Of a DNA stretch of 64,000 bases, positions 41,505 to 52,695 are shown piece by piece. The DNA is taken from assembly GCF_932276165.1 (NCBI RefSeq), contig NC_064006.1, positions 7,082,501 through 7,146,500 of the forward strand, in the 5' to 3' direction. The notes below the pieces were generated by a model. That model saw only the letters and a list, made by a program, of their open reading frames with translations, ran no database searches and had not been told where the DNA came from. The position numbers and the translations under genes are program-made. This stretch comes from Plutella xylostella (lineage: Eukaryota; Arthropoda; Insecta; Lepidoptera; Plutellidae). The first letter of the stretch is position 1. Each line of letters starts with the position of its first letter.

Positions 41505-41870
41505 TGATGACTCTGATGACGTATGGGGCAGATAGGTGGTTAGTACTGGTCCACCGATTTAAAGTCGCTCAGCGTGCTATGCTTGGGGTTTCTCTGATGG
41601 ATCGTATCAGAAATGAGGGTATCCGTCAGAGGACTAAGGTTACCGACATAGCTGTCAAAATGTGCAAGCTGAAGTGGCAGTGGGCTGGCTATATCTGCCG
41701 AAGAACCAATAACCGTTGGGGTCGACGAATTCTCGAGTCACAAATAAGGACAACCGTAGGCTGGTGGCCAGTAGTGGCTGGATGAGGAAGCCCGAGGACC
41801 GAGTGTTGTGGAGCTCCTTGGGAGAGGCCTATGTTTAGCATTGTATGATTATTGGCTGATGCTTGGACAC
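41505..41870 (+). pseudogene. RTE LINE C-terminus and 3' end
   Basis: A 95-codon frame starting at 41498 reads VHRFKVAQRAMLGVSLMDRI, then KLKWQWAGYICRR and WGRRILE, the C-terminal region of lepidopteran RTE-type reverse transcriptases as I recall them. The frame then stops, but the relic continues as GCTGGATGAGGAAGCCCGAG, GACCGAGTGTTGTGGAGCTC and TTGGGAGAGGCCTATG. That last segment is what the short fragments at 18541, 33020, 35190, 38665 and 51750 contain. The catalytic domain is absent. A different RTE lineage precedes it at 40440-41430. Confidence 0.8.
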
Positions 41871-42301
41871 AATGGGGTCTTCAAAAAACATTTTATAAAA
41901 TAATTGTATTTGGTAAAAAAAATTAGGACCTAAACAAAAAAATATATAGCGCAATCAGCACCCTCCTAAATAGGTTATTTAAAGATCCGTCTTTGAATTT
42001 TTCTATATTTTCCCTAAAACAACGACGAAAAGTATAATACGCCATTAGATACGCAATAAAAGTCCGTAAAAAAACGACGTACAATATAATGCGACATAGT
42101 AGGATACATAGAACAATGACCTATCTGATTTTTCAGGAAACCTAGACTTATTACAGACTAATTATACAGGCTATATTGCAAAAGTCCATTCGTATAATAA
42201 TGTGACCAAATTTCAAATGAATCGCTTCAGCCGTTTTCATTTTATCGAACAAAACGTTGTTTAAAAACTTTAACTGGCTCTCCTGTAAAGTTGCTGTTTT
42301 G

Positions 42302-42332
42302 CAGATCCGTCATTGTTCTACGACTGCGACGA
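42302..42332. repeat. Right member of the 2.8-kb inverted pair
   Basis: The inverse of 39515-39550 with one substitution (GAACAATGACGG versus GAACAGTGACGG). Confidence 0.55.
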
Positions 42333-42339
42333 GTTATAT

Positions 42340-43010
42340 CAATTGTTTAAAACTATGTACTTAAGCGCCAAAGTGTTATTTTTGGTTACAGTATCAAAGC
42401 TACTCCTGATCGTAAAGAAAAAAAGGACAACAAACTTAAGAAACTTATTTTTCTTGTCACATTGGGGGCAAAAATCCATTGTCAGTTGCTGACTGCCCAA
42501 TTGCCCATATTACCACGGACGTACGCATAATCTAACATGTAGTTACGTAATAGCCCTATGGCGCACCCCTAAAATTATTAGCATTTACTTAAAATCCTAA
42601 GCAACCTTCCGACCACAGCGAACGGCAACAAGCTAATATTGCCAAACTGCCCAGTAATTACTCATAACAGTGCCCGGAAACCGCCAGCCGGGTAAACATA
42701 CCCTCGAACACACACATACACACTCACACATACAGATAATCAACACATAAAATCGATTTCCTTCTCAGTTCGTTTGCTGTATATACAACTTGGACAAACA
42801 ACTGACGAATAAAATATGTGATGGCTAAAACTGGGGACATCCCTAGCGGGCAAATATGGGGCATAGGGATTGGGGACTAGTCTGCTATTTGCAACCAACG
42901 GGTGAGGAATAGAGGTTACAAGTTTGAGTTTGGTCGCATAGCTCCGAATCGGGTATGGTTTTTTTGCTGTCGTTAGAGAAATATTTCATTCTTACAGTTT
43001 CATGTCATAA
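42340..43010. other. Unassigned DNA
   Basis: A short ACACACATACACACTCACAC stretch at about 42710-42731. No gene seen. Confidence 0.4.
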
Positions 43011-43015
43011 TTTTC

Positions 43016-43224
43016 AATAATACCACGTGCTCTTACGGTGATGGAAAGCGTCGTGAGGAAACCTGCTCATCTAGATTCTTGATGTGCATCCTAGGTCCGC
43101 ATTGTACTTATCCCAAAACGGCGATATAGTCCGCAACCTATCACGTGAGTACAAATGTGCTGCGAAAAGTGGGTGGCTCGCTTGTGAGCCACCTCTGACT
43201 ACGCCTTCGGGGATTACAGTCGTG
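43016..43224 (+). repeat. SINE family C, headless copy
   Basis: The body starts at TACCACGTGCTCTTACGGTG, continues with GTGAGGAAACCTGCTCATCT, ACCTATCACGTGAGTACAAA and GGTGGCTCGCTTGTGAGCCA, and ends GGGGATTACAGTCGTGAGTG. It matches the complete copy at 56884-57236. Confidence 0.8.
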
Positions 43225-43454
43225 AGTGCATATATACATATACATCTACGCATCAGCTTTCGAAAAACAACTGTTTTGTTACTTTCGTTTAGCAGAATTA
43301 AGACTCAGCGCTAGTGTTTGGGTAGTAAACAAGAAATGTGTTTTCTTATCGATAGTGATTTCGGGGTATGGTCAAGTTTTGTTTGTACAGTGGTGGGATG
43401 GTAGCGCCTATCCATACTTAAAAGTGTCGAAAGCATTAAATAAAGCAAATTGAA

Positions 43455-43650
43455 TGTTTAGTTTTCACGTAAATAGATTTGCCTCTAAGAAGACCTGGCC
43501 GTAGAAGAACCCACTGGCTACAGAACCTCGCCGAATGGTTCAATATGTCCACCATGGAGCTATTCCGAGCTGCGACTTCCCGGGCCCAAGTGGCCATAAT
43601 GATAGCCGACCTACGATAGTAGATGGCACCTGAAGAAGAAGAAGAAGTAT
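43455..43650 (+). pseudogene. C-terminal end of an RTE-like LINE with (GAA) tail
   Basis: The translation from about 43482 reads RRPGRRRTHWLQNLAEWFNM then MELFRAATSRAQVAIMIADL and R, followed by a stop and a GAAGAAGAAGAAGAA tail at 43632-43646. I recall the form WLxNLxxWF...LFRAA...IAxMIANLR as the extreme C-terminus of a group of insect LINE proteins in the RTE or a neighbouring clade. Only the last 45 or so residues remain, so this is a 5'-truncated dead copy. The frame is intact up to the stop. Confidence 0.7.
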
Positions 43651-43654
43651 ATTA

Positions 43655-44065
43655 TACCTTATTCTTCTAGTCACCGTATCAGTGCATCCAATGAAGCAGG
43701 GATGGTACCACCACCGCACAGTTATGAATGATATAAGTTGTATGAATTTAACATATTTTTCACAGATAAACGATGTTTCTTGAAAATTATTCTTCGCAAA
43801 ATGGTCGTTGGTAATAACTATGGTACGGTAGCAGGACTACATTTTGCACTATTATGGTGAAAAAATTAGCCAGTCAGATTAGCCTTATTCTTCAGCTAGC
43901 TAACACGTGTAGAGCTACTTTAATACTATAAAATTTCTGGCTACCCTCACGTTGAAGCCACGAGCGCGCAACAAGTTGAGGTGAACTTTACTGGAACTAT
44001 ATCTGAGTGTTTTAGTTCTTTGAAACAAAACGCATAATGCACTCCTGTTATCAAAGAGATAGCGA
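43655..44065. other. Unassigned DNA
   Basis: No supported feature. Confidence 0.4.
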
Positions 44066-44068
44066 ATT

Positions 44069-44171
44069 AAAGTCTGTTTTTTAATCTCAGATGCATAATT
44101 GGCACAATCTGAACGGTGATGAACCGTTCAGAATCTGTCAATTTAGTGTCTGAGATTATAAAACAGACTTT
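44069..44171. repeat. Hairpin MITE, 103 bp
   Basis: AAAGTCTGTTTTTTAATCTC and (inverse) AAAGTCTGTTTTATAATCTC pair. The arms continue to a central CTGAACGGTGATGAACCGTT C. Mismatches cluster mid-arm. Stem length is about 49 bp. Confidence 0.75.
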
Positions 44172-44174
44172 AGG

Positions 44175-45380
44175 TAAGTAATTATAATACAATTCACGCA
44201 ACAGAGTGATACTTGGCAATCTATCTATATAAAAATAAAATAAATCATTATGATATAGTAATCCAATTATAGTTCAACCTATAAATAATTGAGAATCCTC
44301 ACATATCATGTTTGTTGACAAACAAACAAAATAATAAGGAGAAAAGGAAGTTATTACATGGAAAATAAATAATGTATTTTTGTTACATAAATCAAGTAAT
44401 AAATTATTGATTCAAACCAAAATTTGTACCGAGTGGTGATTGGTGAAGAGGCTATAAGTTTAGATTGATAGACTCAATTGTGATCAAATTTATGAATAAA
44501 TACCTACCTACTTAATTCACATCTGCTTTCCTTGCAAGCGTGTTTATACATTTTAAGTTATCGTCGGTTCATAGAGCTAGAGTTTCCTAAAATACGGACC
44601 AAATGTATCCAATACAGGAATGTTTACTTTTGCAAACAGAAGGCTATTTCCCAAACGATATCGGGGCCCATTTACCCTTTTCCCCTTGTACAAATTTTTG
44701 CCCTACTCTGAACTTCTTATCAGTGACAAAGTTCTATAAATAATAGAAAATATATTTTGCCCTGACCCAAAAAGGAAAAATACTGGAATTCCGTTCCGTT
44801 GAGTGCTCTATGCGACTGTGCTGTTTTATTATTTAGTTTTATGGTGTAGGATATAGAATTTGGTTTCCATATGCCAGGCAGAATAAGAGGGTTAAATTAT
44901 TACGTTTTTAATGAACCTAAATTTACTGTGTGTCTCCGTGCATAAAGTCAAAATTATTGATTTATTGATTTTTTATTTGACTGGTATGATTATATATATA
45001 CCCTTCGGTGATTTTAATCAAAATTGGTTCAGACGTTCAAAAGTAAAGCACATCCGTCAAGCTATATCATTTCGGTTTATTGGCCTTAAAATTTATATGT
45101 TGGACGTAACAGAAAGTAACAATAATATGTATCGTGTTGGTACATAACATGTGCTAGCATTTCACTTTCGTCTACGAGTATGTTATTTATTAAATGGATG
45201 AATGGAAAGCAAGGCCAAGAAAACAAAACAAAGATGGAAAGTATGTTCGACAATCACACAAAATAGACTAAAAACAAAAATAAATAAAAAAGATTAAAAT
45301 AAATAAAAAACAACCTATTGACCGTCTCACCGAATAAGACCCTAATTACATTCAAATAAGGGTAGTTTCTGTTTGTGTCA
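44175..45380. other. Unassigned AT-rich DNA
   Basis: AATTGGTTCAGACGTTCAAA at about 45022 resembles RTE 3'-end sequence (compare AAATTGGTTCAATCGTTCAA at about 5333). No gene recognised. Confidence 0.4.
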
Positions 45381-45383
45381 GCC

Positions 45384-45559
45384 CGTCTAGTACAGGTTTC
45401 ATAGTTTTTCGAAAACTATAAAAGTTTACGTTTTCTCGCATACAAAGTGGTGCCTCTAGCGGAAACTATGATTAAACTTTTGACAGATAATGTATGTAGA
45501 TGACAAAAGGAAACCTAAACTTTTTTCGTTTTCAAAAATTGCAAAACCCGTACTAGACG
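45384..45559 (+). repeat. MITE with CGTCTAGTAC ends and a CTCF-like motif, complete copy
   Basis: The ends CGTCTAGTACAGGTTT and AAACCCGTACTAGACG are inverted repeats; length 176 bp. Inside, GTGGTGCCTCTAGCGG stands at 45447-45462. It pairs with copies at 15293-15447 (reverse) and 54081-54168 (half). Confidence 0.78.
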
Positions 45560-45564
45560 TACAG

Positions 45565-46030
45565 ATGTATTATTTGATGAAACGCTGTATAAATAACAAC
45601 ACACGCACGCGTACACTTGTGTAACACTCCTAATATTCGAGTGAGTGGATTAAAACCGAAAGTGTTTCGACGCCGAGATTCAGCGAAGCCTCCAGTATTT
45701 CCCCGGAGTTTCCTCTCCGGCCGCCAGATACTAGCTAATTTAGTGGTTTAATTGTGAACCGCCGGTGCATTCCCGTACGATCCTGCTGAGAAAAAATATA
45801 CTGTACAAAGGGTTTTTTGGTAGCGAAAATAGATAGGTAGACAGAATGCAATATTTCGACACCAATAGAATAATAAAATTAAAAAAATTTAACAGACTTC
45901 TAAACTATGTTACAAAAGGCGGTCTTATCGATTGAACCGATCTCTGCCAGAAAACCTTTCGATGGTTGGAATAAGAGATTGAGATTTCGAGAAAATACTA
46001 GTGATGCAGCGTTTTTAATGTATACTGACT
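45565..46030. other. Unassigned DNA
   Basis: 45680-45720 is GC-rich (TATTTCCCCGGAGTTTCCTC) without identity. Confidence 0.4.
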
Positions 46031-46032
46031 GT

Positions 46033-46205
46033 ATACAGGCTGTTGCAAAAGTGGTACAGTAAGCCGAAAGAGGTCGCTATGAACCACTTTTATTCTACGA
46101 ATTGGCCACCATAGTACCAATGAATAAGGTCACAAATCTTCTAGCCGAACTAATTTAAAACAAGAGCTAGGGGTGCGGTGTAATTTGTCGAGATGTTTCT
46201 TTTGA
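46033..46205 (+). repeat. CAGGGTG-class MITE, partial
   Basis: TATACAGGCTGTTGCAAAAG, TGGTACAGTAAGCCGAAAG, then a segment (ACCAATGAATAAGGTCACAA) shared with 12940-12960. The right end is not seen. Confidence 0.5.
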
Positions 46206-46262
46206 ACTGATACTTCATCGTGTTCGTATATTATAAATCTTAGGCAACAGCCATTAACTGTG

Positions 46263-46373
46263 CTACCACAAAAAAACTTTAAACGCTGTTTAACAAGAGT
46301 TTAAATTTGTCAAATTTCGTAGGCGTTAGACAGCGCTAAACACCTGTTAAATTTTGTCTAAGTTTTTGTGGTA
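46263..46373. repeat. Foldback MITE with TACCACAAAAA ends
   Basis: TACCACAAAAAAACTTTAAA at the left and (in inverse) TACCACAAAAACTTAGACAA at the right, with further pairing GCTGTTTAAC/GTTAAA and GCGTTAGACAGCGC in the middle. Confidence 0.6.
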
Positions 46374-46607
46374 AGGCCCTATATGTCTAATTCAGTACGA
46401 GAATTAGCCATCAGATATCTGTATTAGACGGGAACAGACTTATGGGTGAATTCTCGTATTTCGTCTGTTTTCCGGGATTAGTCCTTAGGGAATGGGTCAT
46501 GGGAACCGGACTTAAATATGGCAATTAAGGAACTCACCCTGAATTCAAACTGACATTGTTAACTTTTATATATAACGTTATAACATTTTTTTATAACGTT
46601 ATAACTC

Positions 46608-46765
46608 ACGAGCAATTGAAAAGTTTCAGCCGCAAATTGCCGCTCACAATAAATAGCCCCAATTTTTTAAATAATTTAATTTAAAATTCGAACACAATAT
46701 ATTTTTTAGTGGTTTATATTCTGTTGCACTGTTACATGTACTTCAATATTGCAATCTCTCAATGA
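46608..46765 (+). repeat. CACTCACGGG-family MITE, degraded
   Basis: ACTCACGAGCAATTGAAAAG at the left and CTGTTGCACTGTTACATGTA with TTCAATATTGCA at the right follow the family order in reverse. The right terminal repeat is lost. Confidence 0.5.
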
Positions 46766-46769
46766 TTTT

Positions 46770-47075
46770 AATTTTGGTGCAATATCAAAAATATATCTAA
46801 ATCATTTTGAATTATAAGATTTATAAACAGGGTAACTTAATACTCGTTATATCGGAGCATCAATAAGAAAACTTGAATTTATTACTTCTCAAGCACAATA
46901 GATCTAATGATTATTAATACGTTTAGGTCCGTTGGCCGACCCTCCTATTGTTCTCTTGTATTAAGGCAAAACGAATAAAAACAAAACCGTTATAATTAAT
47001 CTTTCCCTCAATAACTCCAGTAGCGAAATGACTGATGTGCTTTGGACCTATCTACTAATTTACTTCTAACATGCA
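46770..47075. other. Unassigned DNA
   Basis: No supported feature. Confidence 0.4.
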
Positions 47076-47078
47076 AAC

Positions 47079-47165
47079 TTGATGACGGGATGGTGTAGAG
47101 GTTAAACCCTGACTGCTATGCCGAAGGACGTTGTTTTAAAGATATTTGTTCTTGGGACCCAAGTG
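47079..47165 (+). repeat. Degraded tRNA-headed SINE
   Basis: GACGGGATGGTGTAGAGGTT, ACCCTGACTGCTATGCCGAA and GATATTTGTTCTTGGGACCC follow the head and early body of family A or the chimera at 6283. The B box is destroyed. Confidence 0.5.
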
Positions 47166-47401
47166 TTGATGAGTTACTAAAGGCTGAGTGATTGTTACAT
47201 CTGTATTTATGATTAAATTCCTAATTTAGAAAAAAATACTAGCTTTTTTCTTATAAAAGGTATATCATAAACTTTGGTGACTTGAAGAATACCGAAGTAT
47301 TTCGAAAAGTCGAGTACAATAGCTGTTCACAGTGGCCGCCGGAGTATACCGCTTATTCCACACCCTATATTCCATGTTAAGCCAACGGGGTGACATCACA
47401 C

Positions 47402-47438
<37 letters not shown>

Positions 47439-47453
47439 CACACACACACAAAC
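47402..47453. repeat. (AC)n microsatellite
   Basis: CA dinucleotide runs with one interruption (CAACACAC). Confidence 0.95.
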
Positions 47454-47744
47454 ACTCGTAATATTCCTTTACAGCTCAATATCTCAGCATTAGCAAATCT
47501 CCCCTAGACGGGACACGCAAAGACTCTAATACCAGAGAACGACACACTTATCCGACGAACACAACATTACTTGACCACAAAAGCTTAGCGCAATACAAAG
47601 CATAATCAAGGAAACCTTAGAGAAACAATACAAATAAAATTCTACTGCCCCTTTTTGCCATTTGTGATTTTTGCGAGTCACAAAGATCTGTGGACACAGG
47701 CAGTTGAAGGAAAGGGTTCAATTGTATCGAGCCGTACCTATCTC

Positions 47745-47870
47745 TCTCTCTCAGCCATCTATAGTCCACTGTTGGACATAGGCCTCTCCTAACAATCGAC
47801 ACCCCAAACGGTCACCCGCCATCTGCATCCAGCGGCTTCCCGCTACCTTCCGCAGATCATTTTGCCGTAC
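47745..47870 (-). repeat. RTE-like 3'-end fragment, divergent
   Basis: CTATAGTCCACTGTTGGACA, TAGGCCTCTCCTAACAATCG, then CATCTGCATCCAGCGGCTTC and CCGCTACCTTCCGCAGATCA. Related to but distinct from the 41505-41870 lineage. A CT run at 47742-47751 stands where the tail would be. Confidence 0.65.
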
Positions 47871-47874
47871 CTAT

Positions 47875-49320
47875 AAAATAAATAGTTTAGTTATAATGTC
47901 CTAATTTAAATTTAAAATATTAGAAAAAAAACGAATTCTTAGCCCTTAATTTATTTTATAGAACAAACTGTCAGATTCCCGGTGGCTTGTAGCGTCATAG
48001 TATCATAGTATTCATAGTGATTATCGATATCCGAATCTTTGTGTTATATAGAAAGAAAGACTATAATAAAATCGAAAATCATTTTGTCGCTTGCAAGTTT
48101 TTGTAAAATGACAGTTTTTTCTATAAATTCGGGGAAATAACCAAATAACATACATTTATTAGGATGGCAATTATTTTTGGTGTTTCAGTCACTGTCCTCT
48201 ACCAGTTCATTTAAGAATGAATACCCAATCTTATACCCGTTGCAAAGCTAGTGTAGCCCGACTCTACATAACCGGGAGCAAACACTGACTATACCCTTCA
48301 GATTTGGGAAAATAAAATAAAAAGCAATGACACCTACCTACTCGCGTGGGCCCTTAACAACATAATAATGTTTGATTACGGGAAAGTCACGGAGGGCTTT
48401 AAGTGCCTCGATGTTGTATTGTTTGATTAGCGACAAAGGAAAGTTTGAGTTAAATAGTTTTCTTTCCTTATTTTGTCGGGTTATACTTGCGAATTTCTCT
48501 TCTTTATAAGCTTTTTCATAGAACTGTTAATTTTTTTAAATTTTCATGAAATTTTCATTTTCAGAAATGGTTGACTTTCGGATAATGCAATATAGGGTTC
48601 AATCGACTGGAAATCCCTCGTCTACAACCCATTTAAAGGAATACATCGACTTACCAATCACCCTGTATATTTCAAATAAAAGTGTATAAAAGGTCGTAAA
48701 ATAATGTTATAGTAGAATACAGCATTAAATAATAAATAAAAGAAAAAATAAACTACCACAGAGGCATTTTTTTGCTTTCATTTGTCATAGGTCTATAATT
48801 TAAAAGTATGTGTATACCTGAGTAAGTTAGTACGCTAGTTTTCATTGGCTTTCCTCATCTAGTTAGCTACTACCTAAGGAAGGGGCGTCCCACGATATGC
48901 CTACCTTTGTTATAACCACGTCTATCTATCTATACTCTATGCTGCCGGTAAATTCGGGAAAATATTTGTTTTTGTGGCTTTTTTACCCACAAAAGTCTAT
49001 TCATTTTTTCCGCTTGAATAAACGTTTGAGTGCTATGAATGTTGAGCACATCGGGCTATCCTATTTACTAGTTTTGTTTATTGATAGTGCACACAGCTTG
49101 GTCTAGACTAGACTAGAGCTTTTCGAAGTACCATCACCTACATTATTACTATTGTACACATATATTGACATGTAATTTTTTAAAATTTATTAATAAGATG
49201 AGTGTTTCTGTATTATAGGCATAGGTGATATAGAATATAACTACCCCGAGTTAAGTTACGAGTAGGTAAATCATTTTAGGCAGTGACAGCGGGTTTATTA
49301 ACCCACAGATAACCTTAAAC
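47875..49320. other. Unassigned AT-rich DNA
   Basis: A CACCCTGTATATTTC motif at about 48660 is a CAGGGTG-class end. A 69-codon open frame at 48897-49106 has no recognisable family. Nothing else seen. Confidence 0.4.
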
Positions 49321-49324
49321 CCAC

Positions 49325-49484
49325 CTTAAGTGCCAATTTCTTCATTGTCGGTTAGAGCATAACCAGGTATTAATGGTTGACTTTTGACACATCTGTCAAG
49401 AATTTTATATGGAGTAGACGTATAATTGATCAACCTTTCCCTGTTTACGATCTAACCGACTATTGTGAAATTGGAGCTTACCAG
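49325..49484. repeat. Hairpin MITE with TA ends, copy 2
   Basis: TTAAGTGCCAATTTCTTCAT, GTCGGTTAGAGCATAACCAG, GACACATCTGTCAAGAATTT and, at the right, CGACTATTGTGAAATTGGAG. The inverted orientation and shared interior match 5994-6139. Confidence 0.72.
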
Positions 49485-49812
49485 ACATTTTGAACAAGCT
49501 ACAAATCAATCCAGACGACAAAAATCGTGCCGCACAATAATTACGCTAACTTCATCTGTCAAAGCGCCTACCCACCACGGGGACCGCCCTATTATTACCC
49601 ACGAAGGTAAGAAAAAGGTAACAAGTGGGGAGCACCGAGGAACCCACGTCACACTGAAGCTTTAACCCTAATTTAGGAGACACGGTGGGGCCCGGAGAGT
49701 CTGCTCGGATTAAAAATACCTTTTATTCCCAACTGATCGGTGATCCGATGGGAATTTGTGTTTTGTTTTGGCTTAAAATGTGTTAAAGTTGATGACTGTT
49801 TCAACGTGGATA

Positions 49813-50064
49813 CACACGCACTCACGCCTTGTACTAATGTACTCCCTTGCGGGGTAGGCAGAGGTGCATTGCTGCACCCACTTTTCGCCAGAGTGTATGT
49901 TAGTCCCAATATAATAGGGGGCGGGCCTATTGCCATTTTACGGGCACATCCAAGACCCGAGAACAAATATCTGTGTTTAAACAAATATCTGCCCCGGCCG
50001 GGAATCGAACCCGGGACCATCGGCTTCAGTAGTCAGGGTCACTAACCACTACGCCATTCGGTCG
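49813..50064 (-). mobile_element. Complete SINE family A, 252 bp, with 12-bp target duplication
   Basis: Read on the minus strand: CGACCGAATGGCGTAGTGG, GGTTCGATTCCCGGCCGGG, CTCGGGTCTTGGATGTGC, GCCCGCCCCCTATTATATTG, AAAAGTGGGTGCAGCAATGC, TACAAGGCGTGAGTGCGTGT. TCAACGTGGATA is duplicated at 49801-49812 and 50065-50076. The polymerase III boxes are intact, so this is among the youngest-looking SINEs here. Confidence 0.92.
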
Positions 50065-50079
50065 TCAACGTGGATAGTA

Positions 50080-50990
50080 GTACTATATTTAGATAGTAGT
50101 CCTATATTTTGTGGAAGATAAGGCAAAGTACCTATGTTTACTTTTTAACTATTTTTTTATGTATTTTAATGACTTTTCAAGTATTCACGCTATACCAAAT
50201 TTACTATGGCTTACATTATCATAAACTGTATAACTTATGTGACTCAAACTTAAATCAAAATTTTCAATTAATGCTCTTAAAATAATTATCTAGGTACATT
50301 GGAATTATACAAAAGCTAAATTATCCTTTATATCCTTAGGCATTATTCTATCTCCAAATGTGAAATATCTTATCCCCAGTTAGTCAATATACGTACATAC
50401 ATATTATATCGATTAAGTATATCGTCTATTGAAATAAGAAAGATTTATTATCAAGGGTTTATTGTATAATAACAAACATATCAATCTTCTTTTAGATTAT
50501 CCCTTTTTCTGTTACGAAAATAGATTTTACGAATCATTAGCAAGAAGGGCTCGTAATACAGATCGTTAAATTCAGAACAGCACAATATTTATGTTATAAT
50601 ATTATAATACATAAGTAATTACTAAATAATGAACGAGATTTTAAAAAAATACCAACTTAGAACGATTGTTTGTACCGGTTTTGAAGAAACATAATTATGT
50701 AATAATATTATGAATTTTGATTCTACATAGATTCCACATTCCACATTCTACAAATAATGTGAAACCAAAAAATATTACTAAACCTACTTACCTATGTACA
50801 TTTTAAATTGCAAAAATGAGTCTGTTCAATCAGCTGATCAGTCAGGAAAAGGTTTTGTATTCAACTGGTCAGCCGTGGTTTCATAATTATAGCCTGAATA
50901 CTGAGTCTCGAAACACGAGGCCGTTTTCTTATAAACTCAAACTGTGAAAGAAACCTGAATTGGACGGATTTGGTTTAATATTTACTCTTT
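50080..50990. other. Unassigned AT-rich DNA
   Basis: Nothing recognisable. Confidence 0.45.
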
Positions 50991-50994
50991 CACG

Positions 50995-51065
50995 TTAATA
51001 CGGGTTCCCGTGGGAATTCCGTGATAAAAAGTGTCTCATGTGTAATTACAGGATGTAGGTAATTT
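50995..51065 (+). repeat. RTE-tailed SINE, short fragment
   Basis: TACGGGTTCCCGTGGGAATT, CCGTGATAAAAAGTGTCTCA and TGTGTAATTACAGG. The conserved tail is absent. Confidence 0.55.
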
Positions 51066-51370
51066 TGTCAGTGCTTTCGCCGACAATAAGCCTGCCAAGT
51101 TGGTTCATTGAATGTGAGATTTTAATTTTTAACAACCGGCGGGTAAATAGGATGTGTTTTAAAAAAGTTTAGGTTGTATAGTAACTACCATTTAAAATTA
51201 TTACATTTATGTTTTCTTCGCGTATGGTGGACGGATTCGCCAGTCAGAATAGCGTCAGTCGAGAGATCATGAACAGGCAAACGTAGCGTGGGACCCTCTC
51301 AAGCCGCCTGAACCAGATATCTATCTCTCTAAATCGACGAACGAACAAGAATTGTCTAGCAATCGGAGAG

Positions 51371-51650
51371 CTGTGACGGCACCGTAGCCTAGGCGGTAGT
51401 GAAGCTGCTTCCAAAGCTTGGGGCCGCGGGTTCGAATCCCGCCCAGGGCAAACATTCGTGTGATGAGAACTTGTGTTTGCCTTGTGTCTGGTTGTCGTTT
51501 ATATATTTAATATCTATCTACTCGTATGTATCTGTGTTGATATATCAGCTGTCCGACACCCATAACACAGGTTCTGCCTAGCTTGGGGTCGGATGGCCGT
51601 GTGTGAGATGTGCCCACATATTTATTTATTTTTATTTATTTGTGGTTCGC
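51371..51650 (+). repeat. Full-length tRNA-derived SINE (family D)
   Basis: The head CCGTAGCCTAGGCGGTAGTG with CGCGGGTTCGAATCCCGCCC has an intact B box. The body runs TGTGTTTGCCTTGTGTCTGG, TATATCAGCTGTCCGACACC, CATAACACAGGTTCTGCCTA, TTGGGGTCGGATGGCCGTGT, with an ATTT-repeat tail. Related tails: 12243-12352 and 6283-6425. Confidence 0.82.
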
Positions 51651-51749
51651 GCAGCACTCCCAAGCTTCGGAAAAACAAAACTGTAACTGCTAATCACGGC
51701 TCTATCTCGTTGTTGTTTAAAAAAACGTGCCGATTTGGTTCATTTGTCC

Positions 51750-51835
51750 ATAAATATGTGGCCGCTAGTAGCTGGATGAGGAAGGCCGTGGACCAAGTGT
51801 TGTGGCCTCCTTGGTCGTAGAGGACTATGTTCATT
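51750..51835 (+). repeat. RTE 3'-end fragment
   Basis: TGGCCGCTAGTAGCTGGATG, AGGAAGGCCGTGGACCAAGT, GTTGTGGCCTCCTTGG, then AGGACTATGTTCATTAGTGG. The same element end as 41505-41870, in plus orientation, degraded. Confidence 0.7.
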
Positions 51836-51900
51836 AGTGGCAAGATATTAAAGCATAGTGTATTAATTTGTTCTCGACACGTTATGAAGCAGATATTAAT

Positions 51901-52119
51901 AATAGCTGTTCCCGCGAGCTTCACTCCGCCTTTAAATGTTTTTACGTGGGAATTCTGGGATAAAAAGTAGCCTATGTTCTTTCTCAGAGTCTAGACTACT
52001 CTAGACCCTATGTGTACCAAATTTCATTCAAATCCGTTCAGTAGTTTTGGCGTGAAAGAGTATCAGACAGATAGACAGACACATAGTTACTTTCGCATTT
52101 ATAATATTAGTTAGGATTA
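51901..52119 (+). repeat. RTE-tailed SINE (Metulj-like)
   Basis: AATAGCTGTTCCCGCGAGC, ATAAAAAGTAGCCTATGTTC, TTTCATTCAAATCCGTTCAG, a CAGATAGACAGACACA run and TTATAATATTAGTTAGGATT. A small internal duplication (GTCTAGACTACTCTAGACCC) is present. Confidence 0.8.
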
Positions 52120-52365
52120 ATGTGGAACAAAACTCACAGACCCTCTACTCTTTGAATCAACAGTCGTATTTTATCCATTACTAACTTTTAAAGGAGGGAA
52201 CTGAATATTTTGATTGAAACTAATGACTTGTAAATTGCTGAAGGTCAAACTAAATTATTTTGTTAATTCATTTTTAATTATAACTTTTGCTATACGATCT
52301 CTTAGGTACATTAATGAATGTTGATGACAGAAATCTTCATTTTACTTCTGTAGGTCTAGTATATT
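52120..52365. other. Unassigned DNA before the LINE 3' end
   Basis: No supported feature. Confidence 0.4.
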
Positions 52366-52695
52366 TATTTTTATTTTTATTTTACTTTATTAGGGACAAT
52401 AAACAGTTATACATTAAAGTGTAATACATTGTGTTAAATTTAAAAACTTACATAAATGTACAACCCACGACAATGTCCACAGGTTACAAAGAATCAATAT
52501 TTATAAAAGAGGATACGCTATAAGAATATACTTAGGATAGCATTAAACATAAATGAGTAAATACAAAACCAAATAAATAAACACACACTTACAAACAGTG
52601 CATAAAATAAAAATAAATCACTATTTATAAACATAATGTGGATTTGGGGTAAACATCAGAACAAGAACAACGAAAGAAAGAGAACCAGAAATCAT

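Noticed and set aside
49673..50045. Overlapping 115- and 101-codon open frames
   Set aside because: Both are translations of a complete SINE family A copy and its flanks; similar frames occur over the other copies.
51371..51450. Possible tRNA gene
   Set aside because: The B box is good, but the acceptor stem does not pair and the body continues into SINE family D.
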